Source: Dawidia cretensis (GTDB lineage: Bacteria; Bacteroidota; Bacteroidia; Cytophagales; Cyclobacteriaceae). From it: DNA of 64,000 nucleotides. How positions within the stretch are numbered: position 1 is the first letter of the stretch; the number at the start of each line of letters is the position of its first letter. Of this stretch, positions 17,360 through 24,676 are shown in pieces. The notes under the pieces were generated by a model. That model was not told where the DNA came from. It saw only the letters and a list, made by a program, of their open reading frames with translations, and ran no database searches. The translations under genes were made by a program, and so were the position numbers. The stretch covers positions 1-64,000 of the forward strand of contig NZ_JAHESE010000029.1 in the NCBI RefSeq assembly GCF_018598175.1, given 5' to 3'.

Positions 17360-18673
17360 GTGGAAAACCTAAACCAAACCGTAGGGAAATACCGATGGAC
17401 GATCTGTTCCCTGGTATTTTTCGCTACCACCATCAACTACCTCGACCGGTCGGTGATCAGCCTGCTGAAGATGGAACTAACCAGTGAGTTTAACTGGAAC
17501 GATGGCGACTATGCCGATATCGAGATCGCCTTCAAGGTTGCCTATGCGTTGGGCATGTTGGGGGCGGGTCGTCTTATCGACAAGCTCGGCACCAAGCTCG
17601 GTTATCTTCTGGCTACGTTCCTGTGGAGCCTTGCCGCTGTCGGACACGCCATTGTACAAAGCACGTTTGGATTCATGGTAGCCCGCGCAGCGCTGGGTGT
17701 AACAGAGTCCGGTAACTTTCCTGCCGCGATCAAAACCGTAGCGGAATGGTTTCCCAGGAAAGAACGCGCCCTCGCCACGGGCATTTTCAACTCGGGGGCG
17801 AACATCGGTGCTATCGTCGCGCCGCTTACCGTGCCGTTTATCGCCGCCGCGTGGGGTTGGCAGTGGGCTTTTGTCATTACGGGTTCTTTCGGGTTTATTT
17901 GGGTTGTCGCGTGGTTCTTACTATATGAAGTGCCCGCCCGCAATAAGAAACTTACCGACGCTGAGCGCTTATATATTCAGACTGATGAAGAGGCAGGCGT
18001 GGTGGAAGTTTCGGACGACAATGCGCCGCGGATATCGTGGTTTACACTATTGAAGTTCCGCCAGACTTGGGCTTTTGTGATTGGTAAATTCCTGACAGAT
18101 CCGATCTGGTGGTTTTACCTCTTCTGGTTGCCTGATTTCCTGAACAGCGAATACAAGCTCACGGGCACAGAAGTGGCCGTGCCGGTCGCCGTGGTGTATA
18201 TGATCTCTACGGTGGGCAGTGTGTGGGGCGGATGGCTGCCGTTACGTTTTATTCGCACGGGGATGCCCGTATTTAAAGCACGTAAGACGTCGATGCTGCT
18301 CTATGCATTCCTGGTAATGCCCATTGTCTTTGCGCAGTTGTTGGGATCCATGAATATGTGGTTTGCTGTTATTATTATCGGCATCGCCACTTCGGCGCAC
18401 CAGGCGTGGAGTGCTAATATCTTCACGACGGTGTCTGATATGTTTCCGAAACGAGCTGTTGGCTCTGTTACCGGTATTGGTGGGATGTGCGGTGGTATTG
18501 GCGGGATTTTTCTGACGCTTTTTGTGCAGAAGAATATGTTTGTGCACTATCGGTCTATTGGGCAGATTGAAACGGCTTATTACATCATGTTCGCTATTTG
18601 CGGATCGATGTATTTGCTGGCGTGGTTGATTATGCACGTGTTGGTGCCAAGGATGGAGCGGATTAAGGTGTAG
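17360..18673 (+). CDS. exuT: Hexuronate transporter, MFS (ExuT-like)
   Basis: Twelve-helix major facilitator of 437 residues in the anion:cation symporter branch that includes ExuT and GudP. Marker segments are NYLDRSVISLL in helix 1, the helix 2-3 loop GRLIDKLGTKLGY, and the stretch ESGNFPAAIKTVAEWFPRKE with NSGANIGAIVAP in helices 4-5. It should import galacturonate or glucuronate across the inner membrane with protons. Translation starts at a GTG at 17360, as the upstream ATG-less frame shows. It is the last gene of the operon and is followed by a strong terminator at 18706-18739. Confidence 0.9.
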   Translation: MENLNQTVGKYRWTICSLVFFATTINYLDRSVISLLKMELTSEFNWNDGDYADIEIAFKVAYALGMLGAGRLIDKLGTKLGYLLATFLWSLAAVGHAIVQSTFGFMVARAALGVTESGNFPAAIKTVAEWFPRKERALATGIFNSGANIGAIVAPLTVPFIAAAWGWQWAFVITGSFGFIWVVAWFLLYEVPARNKKLTDAERLYIQTDEEAGVVEVSDDNAPRISWFTLLKFRQTWAFVIGKFLTDPIWWFYLFWLPDFLNSEYKLTGTEVAVPVAVVYMISTVGSVWGGWLPLRFIRTGMPVFKARKTSMLLYAFLVMPIVFAQLLGSMNMWFAVIIIGIATSAHQAWSANIFTTVSDMFPKRAVGSVTGIGGMCGGIGGIFLTLFVQKNMFVHYRSIGQIETAYYIMFAICGSMYLLAWLIMHVLVPRMERIKV

Positions 18674-18705
18674 CGGGGCTTGCTTGCGCCTGCAACCCAG
18701 TAAGA

Positions 18706-18739
18706 GAAAACACAGCAGTCACGCTGTGTTTTCTTTTTT
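18706..18739 (+). terminator. Terminator of the hexuronate operon
   Basis: Perfect 11-bp stem GAAAACACAGC / GCTGTGTTTTC (18706-18716 with 18723-18733), loop AGTCAC, then six T. It lies 32 nt after the transporter stop. Its position also rules out the longer reading frame of the GH9 gene that would start at 18684. Confidence 0.92.
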
Positions 18740-18776
18740 ACCTACAAGTACTAACTTCATCCTCATTAGGATCCGG

Positions 18777-20582
18777 ATGAACATTATATTTAATGCACTG
18801 CTGTTACTGGCTTGTACGCCAATTTTTGCCCAAAAAACTGACGAGCCTGGGTACACTGTTTCCCCCAATATTTCGCTTCCCGACAATGGAGACCACACCA
18901 TCCGGCTCAATCAAATAGGTTTTTATCCCACGGCTCCCAAAGTAGCCGTCATAGTCTCATCCAAACCCGCCCCGGCGTTTTATCTCATACGCCACCGCGA
19001 CGAAACAAAGGTCTTCTCATCCAAGCTCACTGAAACACGCCCAACCGAGCTTTCGAAAGAGCCGACCCAAACGGCGGATTTTACTATCTTCCAAACCCCC
19101 GGCACCTATCGCCTGGTCGTGCCCGGCATCGGCACATCCTATCCTTTTGTCATTGCTCCTGATGTACACCGAGGCCTGGCAAAAGCTGTTTGGAAGGGCT
19201 TCTACTTTCAGCGTGCATCCACTGCGTTGCCGGAGCGATATGCTGTTGTTTGGCAACGCGCCGCCGGCCATCCGGACGACAGCGTAGTGATACACCCTTC
19301 CGCGGCATCAGCAAGCCGTCCCGCCGGGACGGTCATCAAATCTCCCCGGGGTTGGTACGACGCCGGCGACTACAACAAGTATATCGTCAACAGCGGCATT
19401 ACCATGGGCACCCTGCTCGCGGCGTATGAAGACTATACTGCCCTGCTCGACACACTCGCCCTGAATATTCCTGAACGGAGCAACACGCTACCCGACGCCC
19501 TCGACGAAATACTGTGGAACCTTCGGTGGATGCTGACCATGCAAGACCCTGCCGACGGCGGGGTATACCATAAACTCACCAACGCACGGTTCGACGGCAT
19601 GATCATGCCCGCCGCGGCACATACACCCCGATACGTTGTCCAAAAAGGTGCGGCGGCTACACTCGACTTTGCCGCGGTCATGGCGCAGGCCAGTCGCGTG
19701 TTGCGTCCTTTTAAACAACTACCGGGGCTGGCAGACTCGTGCTTGCAAGCCGCGGAGCTTGCCTGGCAGTGGGCGCAACAGCATCCACGGGAAGTTTATG
19801 ATCAGGCGGCACTCAACAATCGCTACGATCCCGATATTGTTACCGGCGGTTATGGCGACAGGGATTTTGCGGATGAGCTTATTTGGGCCGCGGCAGAGCT
19901 TTATACCACCACACAAAAGACGGAGTATATACAGCTAACCAAATTATTCCCTGACAGAAAGAACCCGTTGCCGAGTTGGGGGCAGGTGCGATTGCTCGGG
20001 TACTATACACTCGCCCGCCATGCACAAAGGTTACCGGACTACCCGGGTAAAGAGAATGTCACGATGCGTATCATCAAGGTGGCCGACGAGCTATTGCGTA
20101 ACTACGATCAACGATCTTACCGCATGGTCATGGGCGCTACGGCGAAAGACTACATATGGGGTAGCTCGTCTGTGGCGGCGAATCAAGGCATCGCGCTGGT
20201 GCAAGCTTACCGGCTCACGCAAGACAAAAAGTATATCGCTGCAGCATTATCGAACCTGGATTACCTGTTGGGAAGAAACAGCACAGGCTATTGTTTTGTC
20301 ACGGGCTTCGGCTCTTTCTCCACACAGCACCCGCATCATCGTCCATCGATTGCCGATGGCGTACGAGCCCCGGTACCCGGACTATTGGCCGGCGGCCCCA
20401 ATCCCGGAAAGCAAGACAAAGCGGACGGCTGTACCTACGGCCCGGGCACCGATGCGCCCGATAAAGCGTACCTGGATCACGACTGCTCTTACGCCTCCAA
20501 CGAAATTGCCATCAACTGGAATGCACCGCTGGCGTACCTGGCGGTGGCACTCGAAGCGTACTACACCGGTGGGAAAAAATAA
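18777..20582 (+). CDS. Glycoside hydrolase family 9 endoglucanase
   Basis: Secreted GH9 cellulase, 601 residues from the ATG at 18777. That start gives a proper signal peptide (MNIIFNALLLLACTPIFAQ), while the upstream frame runs through a terminator. An Ig-like CelD_N domain (about 30-115; RLNQIGFYP) precedes the (alpha/alpha)6 catalytic domain. Catalytic Asp residues lie in GWYDAGDYNKYIVNSG and the proton-donor Glu in SYASNEIAINWNAPLAY; GSFSTQHPHHRPS is the conserved substrate-binding block. It should cut beta-1,4-glucan. It stands alone, after the terminator of the uronate operon, which suits plant cell-wall use beside the pectin genes. Confidence 0.92.
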   Translation: MNIIFNALLLLACTPIFAQKTDEPGYTVSPNISLPDNGDHTIRLNQIGFYPTAPKVAVIVSSKPAPAFYLIRHRDETKVFSSKLTETRPTELSKEPTQTADFTIFQTPGTYRLVVPGIGTSYPFVIAPDVHRGLAKAVWKGFYFQRASTALPERYAVVWQRAAGHPDDSVVIHPSAASASRPAGTVIKSPRGWYDAGDYNKYIVNSGITMGTLLAAYEDYTALLDTLALNIPERSNTLPDALDEILWNLRWMLTMQDPADGGVYHKLTNARFDGMIMPAAAHTPRYVVQKGAAATLDFAAVMAQASRVLRPFKQLPGLADSCLQAAELAWQWAQQHPREVYDQAALNNRYDPDIVTGGYGDRDFADELIWAAAELYTTTQKTEYIQLTKLFPDRKNPLPSWGQVRLLGYYTLARHAQRLPDYPGKENVTMRIIKVADELLRNYDQRSYRMVMGATAKDYIWGSSSVAANQGIALVQAYRLTQDKKYIAAALSNLDYLLGRNSTGYCFVTGFGSFSTQHPHHRPSIADGVRAPVPGLLAGGPNPGKQDKADGCTYGPGTDAPDKAYLDHDCSYASNEIAINWNAPLAYLAVALEAYYTGGKK

Positions 20583-20605
20583 CGGGCCACTGTAAAGGTG
20601 GCCCG
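20583..20605 (-). terminator. Terminator between convergent GH9 and cyclophilin genes
   Basis: Perfect 8-bp stem CGGGCCAC / GTGGCCCG with a 7-nt loop. On the minus strand it is followed by TTATTTTTT (about 20575-20582), so it mainly serves the cyclophilin gene. Those T bases overlap the last codons of the GH9 gene. Confidence 0.75.
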
Positions 20606-20634
20606 CTTGAAAAAGATCGTAGTGGACGGAAGTC

Positions 20635-21081
20635 TTACGCGCCGGCTTCTTCTTTGATGATTACTTGCTCCATCACATCGCCCGGGCTGATGGCATCGAT
20701 CACATCGAGGCCTTCATACACTTTACCAAACACGGTGTGGTTGCGGTCCAGGTGCGAGGTGTTCTGACGCGAGTGGCAAATAAAGAACTGAGAGCCACCG
20801 GTGTTGCGGCCGGCGTGGGCCATAGACAATACACCGCGGTCGTGGTATTGGTTGTCGCCCGTCAGCTCGCAATCGATTTTATAACCCGGACCACCACGGC
20901 CCGTGCCATCCGGACACCCGCCCTGGATGACGAAGTTGGGGATCACGCGGTGAAACGTCAGACCATTATAAAAGCCTTTCTCGGCCAGCGTAACAAAGTT
21001 TTTTACAGTATTGGGAGCGTCCTTCTCAAAGAACCGGATCTTCATAACGCCCTTTTTTGTGTGAATTTCTGCTACCTTCAT
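20635..21081 (-). CDS. Peptidyl-prolyl cis-trans isomerase, cyclophilin type
   Basis: Compact cytoplasmic cyclophilin of 148 residues with no signal peptide. It catalyses cis-trans isomerisation of X-Pro bonds. Conserved segments are [13 protein letters not shown] (with the catalytic Arg), [27 protein letters not shown] and [15 protein letters not shown]. It is convergent with the GH9 gene and divergent from a small zinc-ribbon-like gene 50 nt away. Confidence 0.95.
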   Translation of the reverse strand: MKVAEIHTKKGVMKIRFFEKDAPNTVKNFVTLAEKGFYNGLTFHRVIPNFVIQGGCPDGTGRGGPGYKIDCELTGDNQYHDRGVLSMAHAGRNTGGSQFFICHSRQNTSHLDRNHTVFGKVYEGLDVIDAISPGDVMEQVIIKEEAGA

Positions 21082-21131
21082 GGTGAATTTTTTTATTGGC
21101 GCGCAAGTTAATAGAATAGCGGGAATTTAGC

Positions 21132-21389
21132 ATGGCGCAGTGTGTAACCCATAAGAAGTGCTTCCCCTCGCGGGAATTTGCAGAGGATGTGCTCATAGAG
21201 GCACAAACTACGTATGAGTATGCCTTTGGCAGCGGTCCCATCGCCGTGTACCAGTGTGAGGATTGTGGTTATTTCCACCTCACATCCCGCGGCCCCATGA
21301 GCGAGCGCCTGGCCCAACACCTGGCCAATGGCTCCATCCGCCGCCAGCGGGAGGCCAACCAATGGTTGGATAAGCTAAAACGGAAATGA
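21132..21389 (+). CDS. Small conserved protein with a CxxC motif
   Basis: Protein of 85 residues that I cannot assign to a named function. It has an N-terminal Cys (CVTHKKCFPS) and a CEDCGYFHLTS segment, which together could bind zinc in a small ribbon, and a basic helical C-terminus (SIRRQREANQWLDKLKRK). There is no signal peptide or membrane segment, so it is cytoplasmic and may contact RNA or DNA (inference). Its stop overlaps the start of the SBF-like transporter by 4 nt, so the two are co-translated. Confidence 0.75.
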   Translation: MAQCVTHKKCFPSREFAEDVLIEAQTTYEYAFGSGPIAVYQCEDCGYFHLTSRGPMSERLAQHLANGSIRRQREANQWLDKLKRK

Positions 21390-22411
21390 GCAGAGCATTC
21401 TTTGCTTTTCTGAAACGCATTGGACTCGACGGTTTTATTCTGGCACCAGGCAGCGCCATCTTCCTGGCATATCTGTGGCCTGCTCCGGGCGTTATGGAGC
21501 ATCCCGTATCACTGGCTGTGATAGCCGATTACGGTGTTACGCTTATCTTCTTTTTTTACGGACTAAAGCTTAGCCCTAAGACACTAAAGGCGAGCCTGGG
21601 CAACTGGCGGCTTCACACGGTTGTACAGGCATCTACCTTTATGCTCTTTCCCCTCATCGGATTCGCTTTATATTTCCTGGCAGGCACGTGGGGAGAGCCG
21701 CTGTTGTGGCTGGGAATATTATACGTCACTGTACTGCCTTCGACAGTATCGTCATCCGTCGTTATGGTGTCGATGGCGGGTGGTAACATACCTGCGGCCA
21801 TCTTTAATGCCAGCATCTCCGGTTTACTCGGCGTGATCATCACACCCCTGTTCATGAGCCCGGTTTTGGAAAACCAGGTGCACAGCTTTGACGCCGGCGC
21901 CGTCATTATTAAATTAGGTATTCAGGTATTGGCTCCCGTAGGCCTGGGCATTGTACTGCATTCTACGCGGTTGGGAGCCTGGGCAGTGCGCAAGCGTGCG
22001 TCCCTGCGCATCATGGATCAAAGCGTGATCCTGCTTATTGTCTATATATCGTTCTGCGAGTCCTTTGCCGGCCACATGTTTAGCGCCTTGCACCCGTCGG
22101 CACTGCTGTTGTTGCTTGCCGGCATGGCCGTTCTTTTTGCCGTCGTCTTCCTATTGACCGGCAATATCAGCCGGTGGATGGGCTTTGCCGATCAGGACCG
22201 CATCACCGCCGTATTCTGCGGCACAAAAAAATCATTGGTACACGGCACGGTCATGTCGAAGATTCTTTTTGCCGGTATACCCGCCGCGGGATTGGTGTTG
22301 TTACCGATCATGGTATACCATGCCATCCAACTGATTCTCTCCAGTATGATCGCCAAACGTATAGCGTCGCAGGCTGCTACGAAGCCGTCAGGCGCACAAC
22401 CGCCTGCCTGA
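21386..22411 (+). CDS. SBF-like (bile acid:sodium symporter family) membrane transporter
   Basis: Integral membrane protein of 341 residues with about ten hydrophobic segments, similar to the SBF-like/YfeH group of the bile acid:sodium symporter superfamily. Typical stretches are VTLIFFFYGLKLSP, TVLPSTVSSSVVMVSMAGGN (the crossover region with polar residues in the membrane) and FCGTKKSLVHGTVMSK. The substrate is not known for this branch. The start overlaps the previous small gene by 4 nt and the 3' end overlaps the convergent DUF4202 gene by 35 nt. Confidence 0.88.
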   Translation: MSRAFFAFLKRIGLDGFILAPGSAIFLAYLWPAPGVMEHPVSLAVIADYGVTLIFFFYGLKLSPKTLKASLGNWRLHTVVQASTFMLFPLIGFALYFLAGTWGEPLLWLGILYVTVLPSTVSSSVVMVSMAGGNIPAAIFNASISGLLGVIITPLFMSPVLENQVHSFDAGAVIIKLGIQVLAPVGLGIVLHSTRLGAWAVRKRASLRIMDQSVILLIVYISFCESFAGHMFSALHPSALLLLLAGMAVLFAVVFLLTGNISRWMGFADQDRITAVFCGTKKSLVHGTVMSKILFAGIPAAGLVLLPIMVYHAIQLILSSMIAKRIASQAATKPSGAQPPA

Positions 22412-22979
22412 TCAATTCCTGCATGTGTGCTGACACCGGTATTTTACCTGCTTCCTGTAGACCGCGGGCGGACATCTTTTTCATCGTCTTGAAAAGAATG
22501 TCGACAACTTTCTCGTCTTCGTGACGGGAAGCGAACTCCTCTAAATAATATTCAATAAAGACAAGGCAGATAACATCTTCCAGCAATTGCGTATCCGTAT
22601 TGGTGCGCAGCTCTTTTTTCAACAATAGAAACTGTACCTGCTCGATCGTGGCGGCATTAAAACCCTGACGTGTCAGGATGTCGTCGGCAATTTTCGCGTG
22701 ATGGCTCTTCTCCGCATTTCGCCACTGTAGATAACCCTTCTTATCCATGGTGTACGTACTGCGCGGTATTTCCCACCGGCCAATGTGCTGGCTTCGTGCG
22801 GCCAGCTGCACGGCGTCAGAGGCATCGGGTTGGAAATCGTTTAGGCGCGCTGTCATGCGTTGCGCATACAATAATTCTTTGGGATAGGGCGTGCCGTCAA
22901 AAACCTCCAGTGTCGGGTCGTTGGCGTTGTACGCATCAAAGGCTGCAAAGGCCTGGGAAAGCTTCTCGGAATTGGACAT
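22377..22979 (-). CDS. DUF4202 domain-containing protein
   Basis: Cytoplasmic protein of about 200 residues matching the DUF4202 family. His-rich helical segments (AARSQHIGRWEIPRSTY, EKSHHAKIADDIL, DVICLVFIEYYLEEFA) look like an HD-type alpha-helical metal site, though the family is not biochemically defined. I use the ATG at 22979; the longer frame would start with TTG at 22985. It is convergent with the SBF-like gene, overlapping its last 35 nt. Confidence 0.85.
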   Translation of the reverse strand: MSNSEKLSQAFAAFDAYNANDPTLEVFDGTPYPKELLYAQRMTARLNDFQPDASDAVQLAARSQHIGRWEIPRSTYTMDKKGYLQWRNAEKSHHAKIADDILTRQGFNAATIEQVQFLLLKKELRTNTDTQLLEDVICLVFIEYYLEEFASRHEDEKVVDILFKTMKKMSARGLQEAGKIPVSAHMQELIRQAVVRLTAS

Positions 22980-23097
22980 GGACAAAAATGAGAAATAATT
23001 TGATTTTTTTTCAATGTCATAGGGGTATCGCGCAAGTGGGATGTCCTAAGAGCATAACGACATACACGAAACAACACAATATAATCTTCTATAGCGT

Positions 23098-23733
23098 ATG
23101 AAAACGAAATTTACAATTCTGATAGTAGTGCTTCTGGCGTGGACCGGCAGTACGTATGCACAAGATATCGAAACCGTTTTTCACGGGAGTGGCAACGGCA
23201 TCAGCATCGGTGGGTATGGAGCCTTGTCAAACAAGTTCACAAAGATTCGCGGCGAGTATGCCAACTACGTGGAAGCTTACGGTGGTGTATACCTGAACCA
23301 TCGCTTCTTAATAGGAATAGGCGGGGGCGCTACGACAAACAATTTGCCGGTGCCACTTCAATACAGCACCATGCCCGACGCCAAGTTGAGCTATCAATAT
23401 GGCCAATGCGGTTTGGTGACCGAATATGTCCTTGCCTCCAATCGTGCTGTACACCTGGTGGCGCACTTGTTTACCGGTGCAGGCTTTACGCTGCAATATG
23501 ATCGTCACGATTGGTCTGATGAGCGTTTTGATGACCTGGATGATCACAGAGATGAGAATTGGTTTGTGGTAGCAGAGCCCGGTATACAAGTAGAGATAAA
23601 CTTGTTCCGTTGGGCACGTCTCAGTCCGGGTATTTCTTATCGCAAGGCATTTGGTAGTGAAGGCCGCGGTCTGGACGACGGCGACCTGAGCAGTATATCG
23701 TATAATGCCACCTTGAAATTTGGTGTCTTCTAA
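23098..23733 (+). CDS. Secreted beta-rich protein, probable small outer-membrane barrel
   Basis: Protein of 211 residues with a clear signal peptide (about 1-22, ending STYAQ). The rest has alternating hydrophobic patterns, many Gly and Tyr, and ends in ATLKFGVF, with a terminal Phe as in outer-membrane barrel proteins. I do not recognise a specific family. It stands alone, 6 nt from the convergent small membrane protein gene. A porin-like or structural role is possible but unproven. Confidence 0.75.
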   Translation: MKTKFTILIVVLLAWTGSTYAQDIETVFHGSGNGISIGGYGALSNKFTKIRGEYANYVEAYGGVYLNHRFLIGIGGGATTNNLPVPLQYSTMPDAKLSYQYGQCGLVTEYVLASNRAVHLVAHLFTGAGFTLQYDRHDWSDERFDDLDDHRDENWFVVAEPGIQVEINLFRWARLSPGISYRKAFGSEGRGLDDGDLSSISYNATLKFGVF

Positions 23734-23739
23734 ATCAAC

Positions 23740-24024
23740 TCACTCAATCGTGGCGACACCTGTACGCGTGGGGGGAGCACAGTGCACGGTTTGCACAGCT
23801 TTCTCTTGCGGTGCGGGTGTTGCCTTTTTCTGTTCGGCACGTTTCGTCAGCATATAGACGAGAATCATCAGAGTGATAATCAGAAAATAAACCAACGCGA
23901 TGATCGACCGCTTCATTTTCAGGTAACGATCGTGGCGGCGCATCAGTTTGCCATAATTCCGGTGACGCGCAATGTCGCCTGGACTTACCCTATTCTTTCT
24001 GATCCGTATTTCATTCCTAGACAT
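23740..24024 (-). CDS. Small single-span membrane protein coupled to an ECF sigma factor
   Basis: Protein of 94 residues with a very basic N-terminus (RIRKNR, RHRNYGKLMRRHDRYLKMKR), one membrane segment (about residues 40-61) and a short Cys-containing C-terminal tail likely outside the cytoplasm. Its ATG overlaps the sigma-factor stop by 8 nt, so it is translated with it. It occupies the place where anti-sigma factors usually sit, but is shorter and has no zinc-binding anti-sigma motif. Role unknown. Confidence 0.72.
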   Translation of the reverse strand: MSRNEIRIRKNRVSPGDIARHRNYGKLMRRHDRYLKMKRSIIALVYFLIITLMILVYMLTKRAEQKKATPAPQEKAVQTVHCAPPTRTGVATIE

Positions 24025-24577
24025 CGTACTTGATCCGTAAGTTAAAATTCTTTCTTAATCTGTCCAGCGCCCGGTAGGTACGCATCTTTGCGCCGCTTTC
24101 CGTGATGTCGAGGATAAAAGCGATCTCTTTAAAATCCTTGTCCTCGAAAAAACGCAGCTCTAATACTTGCAGCATGTCAGTGGGAAGGCTCTTGAGGTAA
24201 ACCAGCAGCTTTTGCAAGACTTCTTCGTCCCATGGCTCGTGCGCCTGCTCGATAAGCTCGCGCACACGCACCTCTTCCAAACTAAAGACGTTGTCGCGTT
24301 TTTTCTTGCGGTAGTACTTGTTTACCTCGTTGCTCGCAATGCGATACAGCCATGCCGAAAAGGGCACCCCCCGGAACTCATACCGGTTTACGTTGCGCAG
24401 CGCGCTAAGAAAGGTCTGGGAGCAAAGATCGGCCGTGACATCTTCGTCGTCGATCTGTCGGTAGATAAAGTTGAAGATCCGGTCGAAGTAGCGTTCGTAA
24501 AGCTCTCCAAAAGCCCGCGGATTGCGCTTGGATCGTTCGAGGATCGCATACTCTTGTTGTATTTCGGCTTCTGACAT
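24017..24577 (-). CDS. ECF-type RNA polymerase sigma factor
   Basis: Sigma-70 family factor of 186 residues from the ATG at 24577. The frame extends to a GTG at 24595, but MSEAEIQQEY is the more natural N-terminus. Region 2 (YERYFDRIFNFIYRQ, DLCSQTFLSALRNV, FSAWLYRIASNEVNKYYRKK) and region 4 (LPTDMLQVLELRFFEDKDFKEIA with a helix-turn-helix) are both complete. It should direct RNA polymerase to a small stress or envelope regulon. It overlaps by 8 nt with the small membrane protein that may be its partner. Confidence 0.92.
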   Translation of the reverse strand: MSEAEIQQEYAILERSKRNPRAFGELYERYFDRIFNFIYRQIDDEDVTADLCSQTFLSALRNVNRYEFRGVPFSAWLYRIASNEVNKYYRKKKRDNVFSLEEVRVRELIEQAHEPWDEEVLQKLLVYLKSLPTDMLQVLELRFFEDKDFKEIAFILDITESGAKMRTYRALDRLRKNFNLRIKYDV

Positions 24578-24610
24578 ACGGTGCAAATACATCACTATAA
24601 TGCAAAGAAG

Positions 24611-24647
24611 GACCGGAAGTCACAAATAAACATGCTGGCTTCCGGTC
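24611..24647 (-). terminator. Hairpin between the ABC permease and sigma-factor genes
   Basis: Nine-base arms GACCGGAAG / CTTCCGGTC enclose a 19-nt loop. On the minus strand the stem is followed by CTTCTTTGC, a weak T-rich tract. It could end the permease transcript or lower read-through into the sigma-factor gene. Confidence 0.5.
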
Positions 24648-24676
24648 TTTGTGCCCGAACGGCTCGGGCGCAACGG

